From an uncultured Clostridia bacterium (lineage in GTDB: Bacteria > Bacillota > Clostridia > Christensenellales > UBA1750): a stretch of DNA of 58,593 nucleotides. The translations under genes and the position numbers were made by a program. The notes under the pieces were generated by a model. That model searched no databases, was not told the DNA's origin, and was given only the letters and a program-made list of their open reading frames with translations. This document shows positions 44,757-54,742 of this stretch, piece by piece; the stretch's first letter is position 1, and the number at the start of each line of letters is the position of its first letter. The DNA lies in the NCBI GenBank assembly GCA_904393115.1, contig CAJFMX010000015.1, forward strand, positions 1-58,593, read 5' to 3'.

Positions 44757-45229
44757 GGCTTTTCCTCCTCCTCGATGTCCTCGTATTCGATCACGGGCTT
44801 GACCAGCGCGCAGGCCTTGCGGGCAAAGCGCTTTTCGCCGGCCTCCGTCTGCAGCACGACCTCGCCGTCCACAAGGCCCACCAGCTCGCCCCGGTGGACC
44901 TTGGCGCCGTCCTGCGCCTTGTAGAGCTTGACCTCCACCGTCTCGCCCCTGGCCTTTTCAAAGTCCCGCTCGCGCTTGAGCGGCCGGTCCACGCCGGGGG
45001 AGGAGATCTCCAGGTAGTCGTACTCCAGGTCCTCAATCTGCCCGATGATGGCGTGGTGGAACGCGGCGCAGTCGTCCAGCGACATGCCGCCCGCCTTGTC
45101 CACATAAATGCGCAAAAAAGCCGCGCCGTGCTCCTTTGCGAGCTCGACGTCGACAAACTCATATCCCATTTTCTGCGCGAGACGCTCCGCTCTCTCTTCA
45201 GCTATTGCCGTCACGCTCTTTTTTGCCAA
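44753..45229 (-). CDS. rimP: Ribosome maturation factor RimP
   Basis: 158-residue 30S assembly factor. LRIYVDKAGGMSLDDCAAFH and YLEISSPGVDRPLKRERDF are diagnostic. The start is TTG at 45229 with GGAGGAA six nt upstream. It is the first gene of the rimP-nusA-ylxR-ylxQ-infB-rbfA-nrnA-truB-ribF operon. Confidence 0.95.
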   Translation of the reverse strand: MAKKSVTAIAEERAERLAQKMGYEFVDVELAKEHGAAFLRIYVDKAGGMSLDDCAAFHHAIIGQIEDLEYDYLEISSPGVDRPLKRERDFEKARGETVEVKLYKAQDGAKVHRGELVGLVDGEVVLQTEAGEKRFARKACALVKPVIEYEDIEEEEKP

Positions 45230-45304
45230 TGCTCTTCCTCCGAATCCGCTGCCAGGGATGGACTGCCCCGCGCCGCTTCGCCCGGGACCCTTTCACAATA
45301 GTAA

Positions 45305-45330
45305 AGAGCGGGAAACATACCTCCCACTCT
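45305..45330 (-). promoter_or_regulatory. Hairpin at the start of the rimP leader
   Basis: 9-bp stem (AGAGTGGGA with TCCCGCTCT, one G-T pair) begins about 15 nt after the predicted transcription start. The leader is about 115 nt. A role in control of the nusA operon is possible but not shown. Confidence 0.4.
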
Positions 45331-45353
45331 CACCGTCGCTGCAATGCAAGGAT

Positions 45354-45382
45354 AGTATACCACCGTTTTCCCCCGAACACAA
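45354..45382 (-). promoter_or_regulatory. Promoter of the rimP-nusA-infB operon
   Basis: Minus-strand TTGTGT (45382-45377), 17-nt spacer, TATACT (45359-45354). Confidence 0.75.
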
Positions 45383-45427
45383 GAGAAAAACAGGAATTTT
45401 ACCCGCAAATTCCACCGCAAAGCCCTG

Positions 45428-45463
45428 AAAAAATGAGGGGAGGAAGGGAAAACTTCCTCCTCT
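45428..45463 (-). terminator. Terminator after polC
   Basis: Stem GGAGGAAG with CTTCCTCC (arms about 45439-45446 and 45453-45460), minus-strand T-run at 45433-45428. It separates the polC operon from the rimP operon. Confidence 0.8.
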
Positions 45464-45498
45464 TGGGCCCCGGAAGCCCCCCTGCCGCGGCCGCCCGC

Positions 45499-48400
45499 TC
45501 AGAAGAGCGTCACCTGCGAGGTCTCCGGCAGGCCGCGCAGCGCGCCGGCCAGGCGCAGCTGCTCGATGGTGCCGGAGCTCGCCGCGGCGCGGGCCTTGAG
45601 GTCCTCCACGGAGATGAAGGGCCGGTTCTCCTTCACGGCCTCCTGGCAGGCGGCGTAGAGGGTCTCGGCCGCGGCGCCGCCCACGCCCGGCAGGCGGTTG
45701 AACGGCGGGCGGATCTTCCCCTCCTGGATGAGGAACTCGTCCGCGCTGGACTTGTACAGGTCCACCGGCAGGAACTCGATCCCCCGCGCGCGCATCTCGT
45801 AGACGAGCTCCAGCAGCGTGTAGGTGTCGTCGTCCTTGGCCGTGCGCTCGTGCTTGCCGAGCTTGTCGATGCGCTTCATCTCCGCGTCCAGCTCCTCGGG
45901 GTCGCGCAGCATGAGGATAGCGTCGAAGTTGTCCGCGCGCACGGTGTAGAACGTCGTGTAGTATTCCAGGGGGCGGTAGACCTTGAACCAGGCCACGCGC
46001 AGCGCCATCATGACGTAGGCCGCGGCATGCCCCTTGGGGAACATGTACTTGATCTTCTTGCAGGAGTCGACGTAGTACTCCGGCACGTTGTTTTCGCGCA
46101 TGGCCTGCTCCATCTCCGGGGTCAGGCCCCGGCCCTTGCGCACGGATTCCATGGTGGTAAAGGCCATCTTGGGCGCCACGCCCATGGAGATGAGGTAGTT
46201 CATGATGTCGTCGCGCGTGCAGAAGCAGTCGTTCAGCTTGCAGATGCCCTGCAGGATCAGGTCCTGCGCGTTGTTGAGCCAGACGTCCGTGCCGTGGGAG
46301 AGGCCCGAGATGCGGATGAGCTCCGCCATGGTGGAGGGCTTTGTGTCCTCCAGCATCTGGCGCACAAACCGGGTGCCAAACTCCGGGATGCCGAGCGTGC
46401 CCGTGTTGACGCCGCGGATCTGGTTGGGCGCAAGGTCCAGCGGCTCCGGCGAGGAGAAGAGGCCCAGGACCTTCTTGTCGTTGAGCGGCAGGTCCACGGC
46501 GTGGATGCCGGTGAGCCGCTCGAGCATGTTGATCATGGTCGGGTCGTCGTGGCCGAGGACGTCGAGCTTGACGAGGATGTCGTGCAGGGACCCGAAGTCG
46601 AAGTGCGTCGTGATGATGCCGGAGCCCTTGTCGTCCGCGGGGTGCTGGATGGGGGAGAACTGGTAGATGCTGTACTCCTCCGGCACGATGACCATGCCCG
46701 CGGGGTGCTGGCCGGTCGTGCGCTTTACGCCCACGCAGCCCTGGACCAGGCGGTCCATCTCCATGGCGGTGGCGCGGTGGCCGGTCTCCTCGCACCACTT
46801 CTTGACGTAGCCGTAGGCGGTCTTGTCCGCCAGGGTGCCGATGGTGCCGGCCTTGAAGACCTTGCCGTCGCCAAAGAGCTGGCGCACGTACTCGTGCGCC
46901 CGGTGCTGGTAGATGCCCGAGAAGTTGAGGTCGATGTCCGGCACCTTGTCGCCGTTGAAGCCCAGGAAGACCTCAAAGGGGATGTCGTAGCCGTTGTGCT
47001 TGAGGTCCGCGCCGCAGCGCGGGCACTTGCGCTCCGGAAGGTCGATGCCGCAGGGGTATGTGTGCACGTCCACGTCAAAGTCCGAGAACTGGCAGTGCGG
47101 GCAGACGTAGTGCGGCGGCAGGGGGTTGACCTCGGTGATGTTGCACATCGTCGCCGCAAACGAGGAGCCGACCGAGCCGCGGCTGCCCACGAGGAAGCCG
47201 TCCTCGTTGGACTTTTTGACCAGCAGGTGCGCGGAATAGTACAGCGTGCCAAAGCCGTGGCCGAGGATGGACTTTAGCTCCCTGTCGAGCCGGGCCGAGA
47301 CGATCTCCGGCAGGGGATCGCCGTAGATCTTGCGGGCGTTCTCCCAGGCCATGCGCTCGATCTCCTCCTCCGCGTGGGGGAGCTGGGGCTGGAAGGTCTC
47401 CTCGTCCTTCGGGTGCTTGGGGAACATCTTGACCTCGCCCACCATGTCCGCGATCCTGCGGGGGTTGTCGATGACGACCTCCCGCGCGCGGTCGCCCAGG
47501 TAGGCGAACTCGTCCAGCATCTCGCGCGTCGTGCGGAAGTAGAGCGGCGCCTGCTGGCTCGCGTCCTCAAAGCCCATGCCGGTCATGAGGATCTCGCGGA
47601 AGACCGCGTCCTCCGGGTCCATGAAGTGCACGTCGCAGGTGGCGCACACGGGCTTGCCGAGCTTGTCGCCCAGGCGCAGCACGCGGCGGTTGAGGTCCTG
47701 CAGGCCCTTCTCGTCCGCGATCTGGCCGTTGCGGACCATGAAGGCGTTGTTGCCCGCGGGCTGGATTTCGAGGTAGTCGTAGAAGGAGGCGATGCGCTCG
47801 ATCTCCCGCTCGCTCTTGCCCTCGACCATGGCGCGGATGAGCTCGCCCGCCTCGCACGCGGAACCGACGATGAGTCCCTCGCGCCGCGCCTTGAGCTCGG
47901 ACTTGAGGATGTGCGGCCGCCGGTCGAAGTGCTTGAGGTGCGCGTCGGACACGAGGCGGTAGAGGTTCTCCAGGCCCGTCCGGTCCTTGGCCAGCAGGAT
48001 GATGTGGTAGGAGGTGCCCGCGGCCGCGACGCGCTCGCCGAGCTTGTCGTTGAGGTCGCGCAGCGTCTTTACGCCGTGGCGCTCCTTTGCGCGCTGGAGC
48101 AGGCGGATGAGCATGTGGGCGGTGGCGCGCGTGTCGTAGAGGGCGCGGTGGTGGTTGTCGAGCTTGACGTCCAGCTTCTTGCAGACCTGGTCGAGCTTGT
48201 GCCGCTTGAGCTCCGTCATGACCGCGCGCGCGAGCGGCAGCGTGTCCAGGACGGACGCGGGCAGCTCCACCCCCGCCCGCTCTGCGTCGATGCGCAAAAA
48301 GCCGATGTCAAAGGAGGCGTTGTGCGCACAGACCACGTATCCGCGGCAGAAGTCGGCAAGCTTTGGCATGACCTCGGCGATGCGCGGGGCGTCGGCGACC

Positions 48401-49818
48401 ATGTCGTCCGTGATGCCGTGGACCTGGATGGTCGCCGGCGGGATGCGCATTCCCGGGTTGACCATGGTGTGGAACTCGTCCAGGATCTTGTCGTCGGCGC
48501 CGATCTTGACCGCGGCGATCTCGATGATGCGGTCCTTGCCCGCGTACAGGCCCGTTGTCTCGATGTCCAGCACGACGTAGTCGCGGTCCACGCTGCCGTC
48601 GTCCGGGCTGCTGACGATGACGCCGCTGTCGTCGATGAGGTAGCCCTCCATGCCGGGGATGAGCTTGATGTTCTTGCCTTCCTTTTTGAGCTTTTTGACC
48701 GTGTCAAACGCCTCGGGGTAGGCCTGGACCACGCCGTGGTCCGTGATGGCGATGGCCTCGTGCCCCCACTCCGCCGCGCGCTTGATGAGCGCGGCGGCCG
48801 AGGTCACGCCGTCCATGTTGCTCATCTGCGTGTGCAGGTGCAGCTCCACGCGCTTGACCTCTTCCTCGTCCCGGCGCGGCGTCCAGGGCATCTGCTGCAC
48901 GTCGTCCGCCATCAGGGCGATCTCCTTGGAGAAGCTGTCCCACTGGCAGGCGCCGCGCACGCGCACGCGGATGCCGGCCTTGAGGCCCTGGATCTCCTTG
49001 CCCTCGCCCTGCTCGGCGTTCAGGAACACCTTGCAGAGGATGGAGCCCGTGTAGTCCGTGACCCCGAAGGTCACAAGCGTTTTGCTGCCGCCGCGCAGCT
49101 CCTTGCTCTCGATCTTCTTGAGCACAAAGCCCTCGACGCACACGCGCCCGCTCGTCTCGTTCAGGTCGCCGATGGGGTCGAACGTGCTGCCCGTGATCTT
49201 GCGGCCGTAGAGCACGCGCGGGCCCTCGGGCTTTTTCTTCTCCTTGACCTGGTCGCCCATGTGCTTGAGGAGCTCGGCGTCCATGCGCCGCCGCTCCTCG
49301 AGGAAGCTCTCCAGCTCCCTCTCCTGCTCGCGGGAGATGATCTGCACCGCAGCGTCCCGGCGGAAGACCTGCGAGAGGATCTTCCCGATGACCTCGTCTG
49401 CGCGGCGCAGGAGCAGCAGGTCCGCGGCGATCTTGGCGCGCACGGTGAGGGTCACGGTGTTCTTTTCCACCGTCCACGAAGCGCCGGATAAGTGCGGCCG
49501 CGCGGACGGCATCTGCGCGCAGAGCGCGTCCGTCAGCCACGCGGCGTACTTTTCCGGGTCGGCGAGGAAGTCGTCCGCAAGCGTTGGGCAGGCGACAAAG
49601 ACGTCCACCGCAAGGCCGCTGCGCTTTCCAAACATCTCGGCAAGGCCCTGCTTGACGCTCGCATACTCCTGCTGGGTGAGGATCTGCCCGGACTGAAAGC
49701 GCACGACGATGCGCCCCTCCCGCTTGTGCACGGTGACGCGCTCCAGGGTGAGCCTGTCCACCGGCGCGCCGGGCGCGGCCTGCTTCAGTCTTTCCTTCCA
49801 CTCCAGGACGGCGGTCAT
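45499..49818 (-). CDS. polC: DNA polymerase III alpha subunit, PolC type
   Basis: 1439-residue Gram-positive replicative polymerase. Order of domains: N-terminal region, OB fold, PHP domain (VELHLHTQMSNMDGV), the inserted 3'-5' exonuclease with VVLDIETTGLYAGKDRIIEI, and the rest of the PHP domain. The C-family palm has GSRGSVGSSFAA and the catalytic acidic pair in VPDIDLNFSG; a zinc cluster CPHCQFSDF..CPRCGADL is present, and fingers and C-terminal domains follow. Length is as expected. It follows ispG by 22 nt with a GGGAGG site and ends the frr-polC operon. Confidence 0.98.
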   Translation of the reverse strand: MTAVLEWKERLKQAAPGAPVDRLTLERVTVHKREGRIVVRFQSGQILTQQEYASVKQGLAEMFGKRSGLAVDVFVACPTLADDFLADPEKYAAWLTDALCAQMPSARPHLSGASWTVEKNTVTLTVRAKIAADLLLLRRADEVIGKILSQVFRRDAAVQIISREQERELESFLEERRRMDAELLKHMGDQVKEKKKPEGPRVLYGRKITGSTFDPIGDLNETSGRVCVEGFVLKKIESKELRGGSKTLVTFGVTDYTGSILCKVFLNAEQGEGKEIQGLKAGIRVRVRGACQWDSFSKEIALMADDVQQMPWTPRRDEEEVKRVELHLHTQMSNMDGVTSAAALIKRAAEWGHEAIAITDHGVVQAYPEAFDTVKKLKKEGKNIKLIPGMEGYLIDDSGVIVSSPDDGSVDRDYVVLDIETTGLYAGKDRIIEIAAVKIGADDKILDEFHTMVNPGMRIPPATIQVHGITDDMVADAPRIAEVMPKLADFCRGYVVCAHNASFDIGFLRIDAERAGVELPASVLDTLPLARAVMTELKRHKLDQVCKKLDVKLDNHHRALYDTRATAHMLIRLLQRAKERHGVKTLRDLNDKLGERVAAAGTSYHIILLAKDRTGLENLYRLVSDAHLKHFDRRPHILKSELKARREGLIVGSACEAGELIRAMVEGKSEREIERIASFYDYLEIQPAGNNAFMVRNGQIADEKGLQDLNRRVLRLGDKLGKPVCATCDVHFMDPEDAVFREILMTGMGFEDASQQAPLYFRTTREMLDEFAYLGDRAREVVIDNPRRIADMVGEVKMFPKHPKDEETFQPQLPHAEEEIERMAWENARKIYGDPLPEIVSARLDRELKSILGHGFGTLYYSAHLLVKKSNEDGFLVGSRGSVGSSFAATMCNITEVNPLPPHYVCPHCQFSDFDVDVHTYPCGIDLPERKCPRCGADLKHNGYDIPFEVFLGFNGDKVPDIDLNFSGIYQHRAHEYVRQLFGDGKVFKAGTIGTLADKTAYGYVKKWCEETGHRATAMEMDRLVQGCVGVKRTTGQHPAGMVIVPEEYSIYQFSPIQHPADDKGSGIITTHFDFGSLHDILVKLDVLGHDDPTMINMLERLTGIHAVDLPLNDKKVLGLFSSPEPLDLAPNQIRGVNTGTLGIPEFGTRFVRQMLEDTKPSTMAELIRISGLSHGTDVWLNNAQDLILQGICKLNDCFCTRDDIMNYLISMGVAPKMAFTTMESVRKGRGLTPEMEQAMRENNVPEYYVDSCKKIKYMFPKGHAAAYVMMALRVAWFKVYRPLEYYTTFYTVRADNFDAILMLRDPEELDAEMKRIDKLGKHERTAKDDDTYTLLELVYEMRARGIEFLPVDLYKSSADEFLIQEGKIRPPFNRLPGVGGAAAETLYAACQEAVKENRPFISVEDLKARAAASSGTIEQLRLAGALRGLPETSQVTLF

Positions 49819-49840
49819 TGGTTTCCTCCCATTCTTTTCG

Positions 49841-50911
49841 CTACAGGGTCCGGTCCATTTCCTTGGCGATGTCGGCGATCTCCTCCATCAGCGCGTCGAG
49901 CAGGTTCTCCTTGGGCACGCGCCGTACGAGGATGCCGTGGCGGAACAGCGCCCCCGCGCTGCCCCCGCCGGCGATGCCCACGTCCGCCTGCTTGGCCTCG
50001 CCCGGGCCGTTGACGACGCAGCCCATGATGGCCACGGTGATGGGCAGCTCCACCCCCGCAAGGCGGCGCTCGACCTCCTTGGCCAGGCTCTCCACGTCCA
50101 GCATCTTGCGGCCGCAGGTCGGGCAGGAGACGATGTTGACCGCGTCGCGCCGGAGGTTCAGGGCCCGCAGGATGTTCAGCCCGGCCTCCACCTCGGGCAC
50201 GGGGTCGCCGGACAGGGAGACGCGGATCGTGTCCCCGATGCCGTCCAGCAGGAGCGCGCCGATGCCGATGTCGGACTTGACGTTTCCCATGCCGCGGCGG
50301 CCGGCCTCCGTCACCCCCAGGTGCAGGGGATAGTCGCACAGTTCGGCCATCTTCCGGTAGGCGAGCACGTTGGTCCGCACGTCCGAGGCCTTGAGCGAGA
50401 GCGCGATGTCGAAAAACCCGCACGCCTCCAGGATGCGGACGTGGCGCAGCGCCGCCTCGACCATGCTGTCGGGCGTGACGCCCATGGAGGCGACCAGGTC
50501 CTTGGGCAGGCTGCCGGTGTTGACGCCGATGCGGATGGGCACCTTGTGCGCCTTGGCGCAGTCCACGACGCGGCGCACGTCCTCCTGGCGCTCGATGTTG
50601 CCGGGATTGATGCGCAGCTTGTGGATGCCGTTCTCCATCGCGCCGATGGCGAGCCGGTGATCGAAGTGGATGTCCGCAATCAGCGGCACGGGCGAGTAGT
50701 CCACGAGCTTGCGCACGCTGCGGACGCAGGCCTCGTCGTAGACAGAGATGCGCACAAGGTCCGCCCCGGCCTTGTGCAGCTTCTCGATCTGCGCGAGGGT
50801 GGCCATGGCGTCGCGCGTATCGGTGTTGGTCATGGACTGCACGGAGATGGGCGCGCTCCCGCCGATCTCCACGTCCCTTACGCGGATGGTTCTGCATGCT
50901 CTTCTGTTCAT
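49841..50911 (-). CDS. ispG: 4-hydroxy-3-methylbut-2-en-1-yl diphosphate synthase (GcpE)
   Basis: 356-residue 4Fe-4S enzyme of the MEP isoprenoid pathway. The substrate barrel starts with GGSAPISVQSMTNTDTRD; cluster cysteines are in SCPTCGR and MGCVVNGPGEAK. The ATG at 50911 overlaps the rseP stop by 4 nt; the much longer open frame above it is only chance continuity with the rseP region. The neighbouring dxr gene encodes another MEP enzyme. Confidence 0.96.
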   Translation of the reverse strand: MNRRACRTIRVRDVEIGGSAPISVQSMTNTDTRDAMATLAQIEKLHKAGADLVRISVYDEACVRSVRKLVDYSPVPLIADIHFDHRLAIGAMENGIHKLRINPGNIERQEDVRRVVDCAKAHKVPIRIGVNTGSLPKDLVASMGVTPDSMVEAALRHVRILEACGFFDIALSLKASDVRTNVLAYRKMAELCDYPLHLGVTEAGRRGMGNVKSDIGIGALLLDGIGDTIRVSLSGDPVPEVEAGLNILRALNLRRDAVNIVSCPTCGRKMLDVESLAKEVERRLAGVELPITVAIMGCVVNGPGEAKQADVGIAGGGSAGALFRHGILVRRVPKENLLDALMEEIADIAKEMDRTL

Positions 50912-51975
50912 ACGCTCACCCCGAATATTCGCAAAATATCCCGGCCCGTCAGCACGACGATGAGCCCGAGCAGCAGCACCAGGCCCACAAAGTGCACGAT
51001 GGCCTCGTGCTTGCGGGAGAGGTGCCTGCCGGTCGCCGCCTCCACCGCCAGCAGCACGACGCGGCCGCCGTCCAGCGCGGGCAGGGGCAGCAGGTTCATC
51101 AGCCCCAGGTTCATCGAGATGATGACGGCCAGGTTCAGCACCATGGTCATGCCGTCCGCAAAGGACTGCGCAAAGGAAACCTGCGTGTATTCCGTCATGA
51201 GGGAGACCGTGCCCACGGGCCCGGCCACCTGGTCCAGCACGTCCGCGCTGGTGAACATCTGCGCCAGCGTCTGCACCATGAGCTTGAGCATCTCCCAGCA
51301 GTACGCGGCGGAATTGCGGATCGCGCTCCAAAGGCTCGTGCGCACGCGCTCGGTGCCAAAGGTGATGCCCATGAGGTAGCGGCTGCTCGCCTCGTCGTAC
51401 TCCTTGCCGACGGTGACGTCGAAGGTCTCGCCGCCGCGCTCGATGGTCAGCACAACGTCCGCATCGCCGGTCTGGCTGATGGCGTTGCTCACGTCCTCGG
51501 CCGCTGTGAAGGATTGGCCGTTGACGCCCACGATCTTGTCCTCGACCTGGATGCCCGCCTCCTGCGCGGGCGTGCCGTCGGTGACGACGTCGATGCGGTT
51601 GACGACCGCGTACTCGCCGATGGCCGCCATGAGGACGACCGCGAGCACGAGCGCCAGGACAAAGTTCATCAGCGGCCCTGCGGCCGTCATGATGAGGCGC
51701 TTCCACGCGGGCTGTAAATTGATGTTGTCCGGGTCGTCCGCCTCGTCCTCCGCGCTCTCGCCCGCAAAGGCGCAAAAGCCGCCCACCGGCAGCGCGCGGA
51801 TGGAATAGTCCGTGCCGCCCCGGCGCCAGCCGAAGATCTTCGGCCCCATGCCGATGGCGAACTCCACGACGTGCAGGCCGCAGGCCCGCGCCGCAAGAAA
51901 GTGGCCGAGCTCGTGCACAAAGATGCAGACGCCCAGCACCACCAGGGCCAGAATCACATAGAGAAGGGTGCTCAT
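50908..51975 (-). CDS. rseP: RIP metalloprotease RseP/RasP
   Basis: 355-residue site-2 protease in the membrane. The zinc motif HELGH is at residues 21-25 in TM1, a PDZ domain covers about 115-200 (TDGTPAQEAGIQVEDKIVGV), and the second metal motif NLLPLPALDGGR is near the C-terminus. It cleaves anti-sigma factors or signal peptides in relatives. It has the usual position between dxr and ispG. Confidence 0.95.
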   Translation of the reverse strand: MSTLLYVILALVVLGVCIFVHELGHFLAARACGLHVVEFAIGMGPKIFGWRRGGTDYSIRALPVGGFCAFAGESAEDEADDPDNINLQPAWKRLIMTAAGPLMNFVLALVLAVVLMAAIGEYAVVNRIDVVTDGTPAQEAGIQVEDKIVGVNGQSFTAAEDVSNAISQTGDADVVLTIERGGETFDVTVGKEYDEASSRYLMGITFGTERVRTSLWSAIRNSAAYCWEMLKLMVQTLAQMFTSADVLDQVAGPVGTVSLMTEYTQVSFAQSFADGMTMVLNLAVIISMNLGLMNLLPLPALDGGRVVLLAVEAATGRHLSRKHEAIVHFVGLVLLLGLIVVLTGRDILRIFGVSV

Positions 51976-52008
51976 CGTTCTTTCTGCTCACCTCTTTGCA
52001 AGAAAAAA

Positions 52009-53154
52009 TCAGGCGGTCCACCGCTGGGCCAGGGCATGGGCGGTCTCCCGCGCGCGGCGGTCCGCGTCCAGCACGTCCGCCACCTCGCGCACGGGGCGCG
52101 CGCCCTCCCGGCTTAGGGTCTCCGCAAGCAGATCCGCGATGCGGAAAAAGGGCAATTCCCCGCGCAGCACCAGGTCCACGGCGACCTCGTTTGCGCCGTT
52201 GAGGCGCACGGGCGCGTCCCCGCCCTCGCGCAGGACCTCCCAGGCGAGCTTCAGCGCCGGGAAGCGCGCAAAGTCCGGCGCCTCAAAGGTGAGGGCGCCC
52301 GCGCGCGTCAGGTCCAGGCGCTCCCCGACGTTCCCCATGCGGTCCGGGTAGCTCATGGCGTAGGCGATGGGCACGCGCATGTCCGGCAGGCCCATCTGGC
52401 AGAGGAGCGCGCCGTCCGAAAACTCCACGCCGGAGTGGACCACGCTCTGGGGGTGGACGACGACCTCGATGTCCTCGGGCGCCATGTCAAAGAGCCAGCG
52501 CGCCTCGATGACCTCCAGGGCCTTGTTGACCATGGAGGCGCTGTCGATGGTGATCTTGCGGCCCATGGACCAGTTCGGATGGCGCAGCGCCTGCTCGACC
52601 GTGGCCCGCTCGATCTGCTCGCGGCTCCAGGTGCGGAAAGGCCCCCCCGACGCTGTTAAAACGATGCGGCAGGGGTGCGCGTTCGGCCGGCCCTGAATGC
52701 ACTGGAAGATCGCGCTGTGCTCGCTGTCCACGGGCAGCAGGGAAACGCCCTTCCTGCGCGCAGCCTCCATGACCAGCGCGCCGCCGGTGACCAGGGCCTC
52801 CTTGTTGGCCAGCAGCACGGTCTTTCCGCACTCGATGGCGCGCAGCACGGCCGGCAGCCCCGCAATGCCCACAACGGCAACAAGCACCGCATCGACATCC
52901 TCGCGCGCGCAGATGTCCAGCAGTGCTTCCTCTCCAAAGCTCCATTCACAATTGTTTTCTCCGGCAAAGCCCTCGGGCGGGCAGACGAGCGCCGCCGCCG
53001 CAGGCGAAAACTCCCGCACCTGCGCCGCGAGCGCCGCTGCGCTGGACCGGGCCGCGAGCGCCGCTGCGCAAAACGACTCCGGGTGCCGGCGGATGACGTC
53101 CAGGCTCTGCGTCCCGATGGACCCCGTGCTGCCCAGGATTGCGATCCTCCGCAT
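52009..53154 (-). CDS. dxr: 1-deoxy-D-xylulose 5-phosphate reductoisomerase
   Basis: 381-residue NADPH-dependent enzyme making MEP. The Rossmann opening is IAILGSTGSIGTQSLDVI; ALVTGGALVM, LPVDSEHSAIFQCIQG and the substrate loop LTASGGPFR with NWSMGRKITIDSASMVNK are all present. An AGGAGGAA site precedes the ATG. Confidence 0.97.
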   Translation of the reverse strand: MRRIAILGSTGSIGTQSLDVIRRHPESFCAAALAARSSAAALAAQVREFSPAAAALVCPPEGFAGENNCEWSFGEEALLDICAREDVDAVLVAVVGIAGLPAVLRAIECGKTVLLANKEALVTGGALVMEAARRKGVSLLPVDSEHSAIFQCIQGRPNAHPCRIVLTASGGPFRTWSREQIERATVEQALRHPNWSMGRKITIDSASMVNKALEVIEARWLFDMAPEDIEVVVHPQSVVHSGVEFSDGALLCQMGLPDMRVPIAYAMSYPDRMGNVGERLDLTRAGALTFEAPDFARFPALKLAWEVLREGGDAPVRLNGANEVAVDLVLRGELPFFRIADLLAETLSREGARPVREVADVLDADRRARETAHALAQRWTA

Positions 53155-53172
53155 GTCTTCCTCCTTCTCGCG

Positions 53173-53973
53173 TCAGGCCGTGACGAGCAGCACAAAGATG
53201 CACAGCGCCACGGAGTTGTACATGATGCCGTCCATGCGGTCCAGCAGGCCGCCGTGGCCGGGAAAGATCTTGCCAAAGTCCTTGACCCCGCAGATGCGCT
53301 TGATATAGGAGGCGACGATATCCCCCACCTGGGTCACGACCGAGCCCGCAAGCCCCAGCCCCAAGAAGAGCCAGATGGGCAGGTTGTCGCCCATGCAGAC
53401 GCTGAATCCATACATCACCAGCGCCGCGAAAACGCCGCCCACAAGGCCCCCCGCCGCGCCCTCGACGGTCTTGTTGGGGCTGACCTTGGGGATGAGCTTG
53501 TGCTTGCCGAAGGCGCGGCCAAAAAAGAGCGCGAAGCCATCGCTGCCCACGGAGACGGCAAAGGCCATCCACACAAAGAGCCGCCAGTGCGCAAGCTCGC
53601 TTGTCGCCAGCAGGCACAGCGCCATGATGGGCAGCGCCGGGTAAAACGCCGGCAAAAGCGCAGCGAGCATCTCGCGCGGGTCCGGCTCGTGCTTGATGGC
53701 CGCGGCAGCCATGGCCGTCATCGCGCCGATCATGAGCATGAGCAGCAGCCCCCTGTCCCCGCCCCAGAGGTAGGCGGGCACCAGCAGCAGCACATACGGA
53801 TAATACACCCACTTGACCGGGCGGAACCCGCCCGCGCTCAGGCTCTGCAATATCTCATATGTGCCCACGAGCAGCAACAGTACCACGTTGATCACGAGCG
53901 CTGTTTTCCCAAGCAGAATCATGGTGATGACATAGGCGCTTGCCAGCAGCCCCGTGATCACTCTCTTTTGCAT
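53173..53973 (-). CDS. cdsA: Phosphatidate cytidylyltransferase
   Basis: 266-residue multi-pass membrane enzyme producing CDP-diacylglycerol. The C-terminal signature includes SPNKTVEGAAGGLVGG and FGKIFPGHGGLLDRMDG. About eight hydrophobic segments are visible. It supplies the substrate for PgsA (19.5 kb) and lies between uppS and dxr in the usual order. Confidence 0.95.
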   Translation of the reverse strand: MQKRVITGLLASAYVITMILLGKTALVINVVLLLLVGTYEILQSLSAGGFRPVKWVYYPYVLLLVPAYLWGGDRGLLLMLMIGAMTAMAAAAIKHEPDPREMLAALLPAFYPALPIMALCLLATSELAHWRLFVWMAFAVSVGSDGFALFFGRAFGKHKLIPKVSPNKTVEGAAGGLVGGVFAALVMYGFSVCMGDNLPIWLFLGLGLAGSVVTQVGDIVASYIKRICGVKDFGKIFPGHGGLLDRMDGIMYNSVALCIFVLLVTA

Positions 53974-54016
53974 GTACGATCCCCAATCCCTTTTTTGTTT
54001 CTAGGCCGTCCGGGTT

Positions 54017-54742
54017 TCAGACCTTGCCAAAGCGCCTGGCGCGGCCGAAATACGTCGCGAGCGCCCGCGCAAAGACCTCCCGCGTGAAGTCCGGCCAGAA
54101 CTCCGGGACAAATAGGAACTCCGCGTACGCGCACTGATAGAGCAGGAAGTTGGACAGCCGCTCCTCCCCGCTTGTGCGGATGAGCAGGTCCACCGGCGGC
54201 AGGCCCCGGGTGTAGAGCGCGTCCTCAAAGGCGTTTTCGTCGATGTCCTCCGGCCGCATCTCCCCCTGGCGGCACTTTTGGGCAAGGAGGCGCGCGGCGC
54301 GCACGATCTCCTGCCGGCTGCCGTAGTTGAGGGCGATGTTGAGCTTGAGCCCGGCGTTGTGCGCCGTGCGGGCCATGGCGGCCTCGGCGGTTTTGCGCTG
54401 CAGCTCCGGCACCTGGCGCAAATCCCCCAGCATGCGGATGCACACGCCCTTTTTGTCCAATTCGTCGATCTTCTTGTTGAAGAACTCCACGATCAGCCCC
54501 ATCAGGGCGGCGATCTCCTCCTTGGGGCGGGCCCAGTTCTCCGTGGAAAACGCAAAGATCGTCAGCGCCTCGATGCCCCACTCCCCGCAGGCCTCGATGA
54601 TGGGTTCCAGCGCCAGGACGCCCTGGCGGTGTCCATAGGCGCGCGGCATGCCCCGCTGCTTGGCCCAGCGGCCGTTGCCGTCCATGATGATGGCCACATG
54701 CCGCGGCATTGCGGCTCCCTTTGGCGGAAATTCCTCGCTCAT
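54017..54742 (-). CDS. uppS: Undecaprenyl pyrophosphate synthase (cis-prenyltransferase)
   Basis: 241-residue enzyme producing the lipid carrier for peptidoglycan synthesis. HVAIIMDGNGRWAKQRGMPR holds the catalytic aspartate; TIFAFSTENWARPKEE, LNIALNYGSRQEIVRA and DLLIRTSGEERLSNFLLYQ are diagnostic. The start overlaps the 66-residue gene by 4 nt. Confidence 0.97.
   Translation of the reverse strand: MSEEFPPKGAAMPRHVAIIMDGNGRWAKQRGMPRAYGHRQGVLALEPIIEACGEWGIEALTIFAFSTENWARPKEEIAALMGLIVEFFNKKIDELDKKGVCIRMLGDLRQVPELQRKTAEAAMARTAHNAGLKLNIALNYGSRQEIVRAARLLAQKCRQGEMRPEDIDENAFEDALYTRGLPPVDLLIRTSGEERLSNFLLYQCAYAEFLFVPEFWPDFTREVFARALATYFGRARRFGKV

Noticed and set aside
49841..52021. Apparent 726-residue fusion of a protease-region peptide with IspG
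   Set aside because: The extra N-terminal part is the out-of-frame rseP sequence; ispG has its own ATG at 50911 overlapping the rseP stop, and the family length fits from there.
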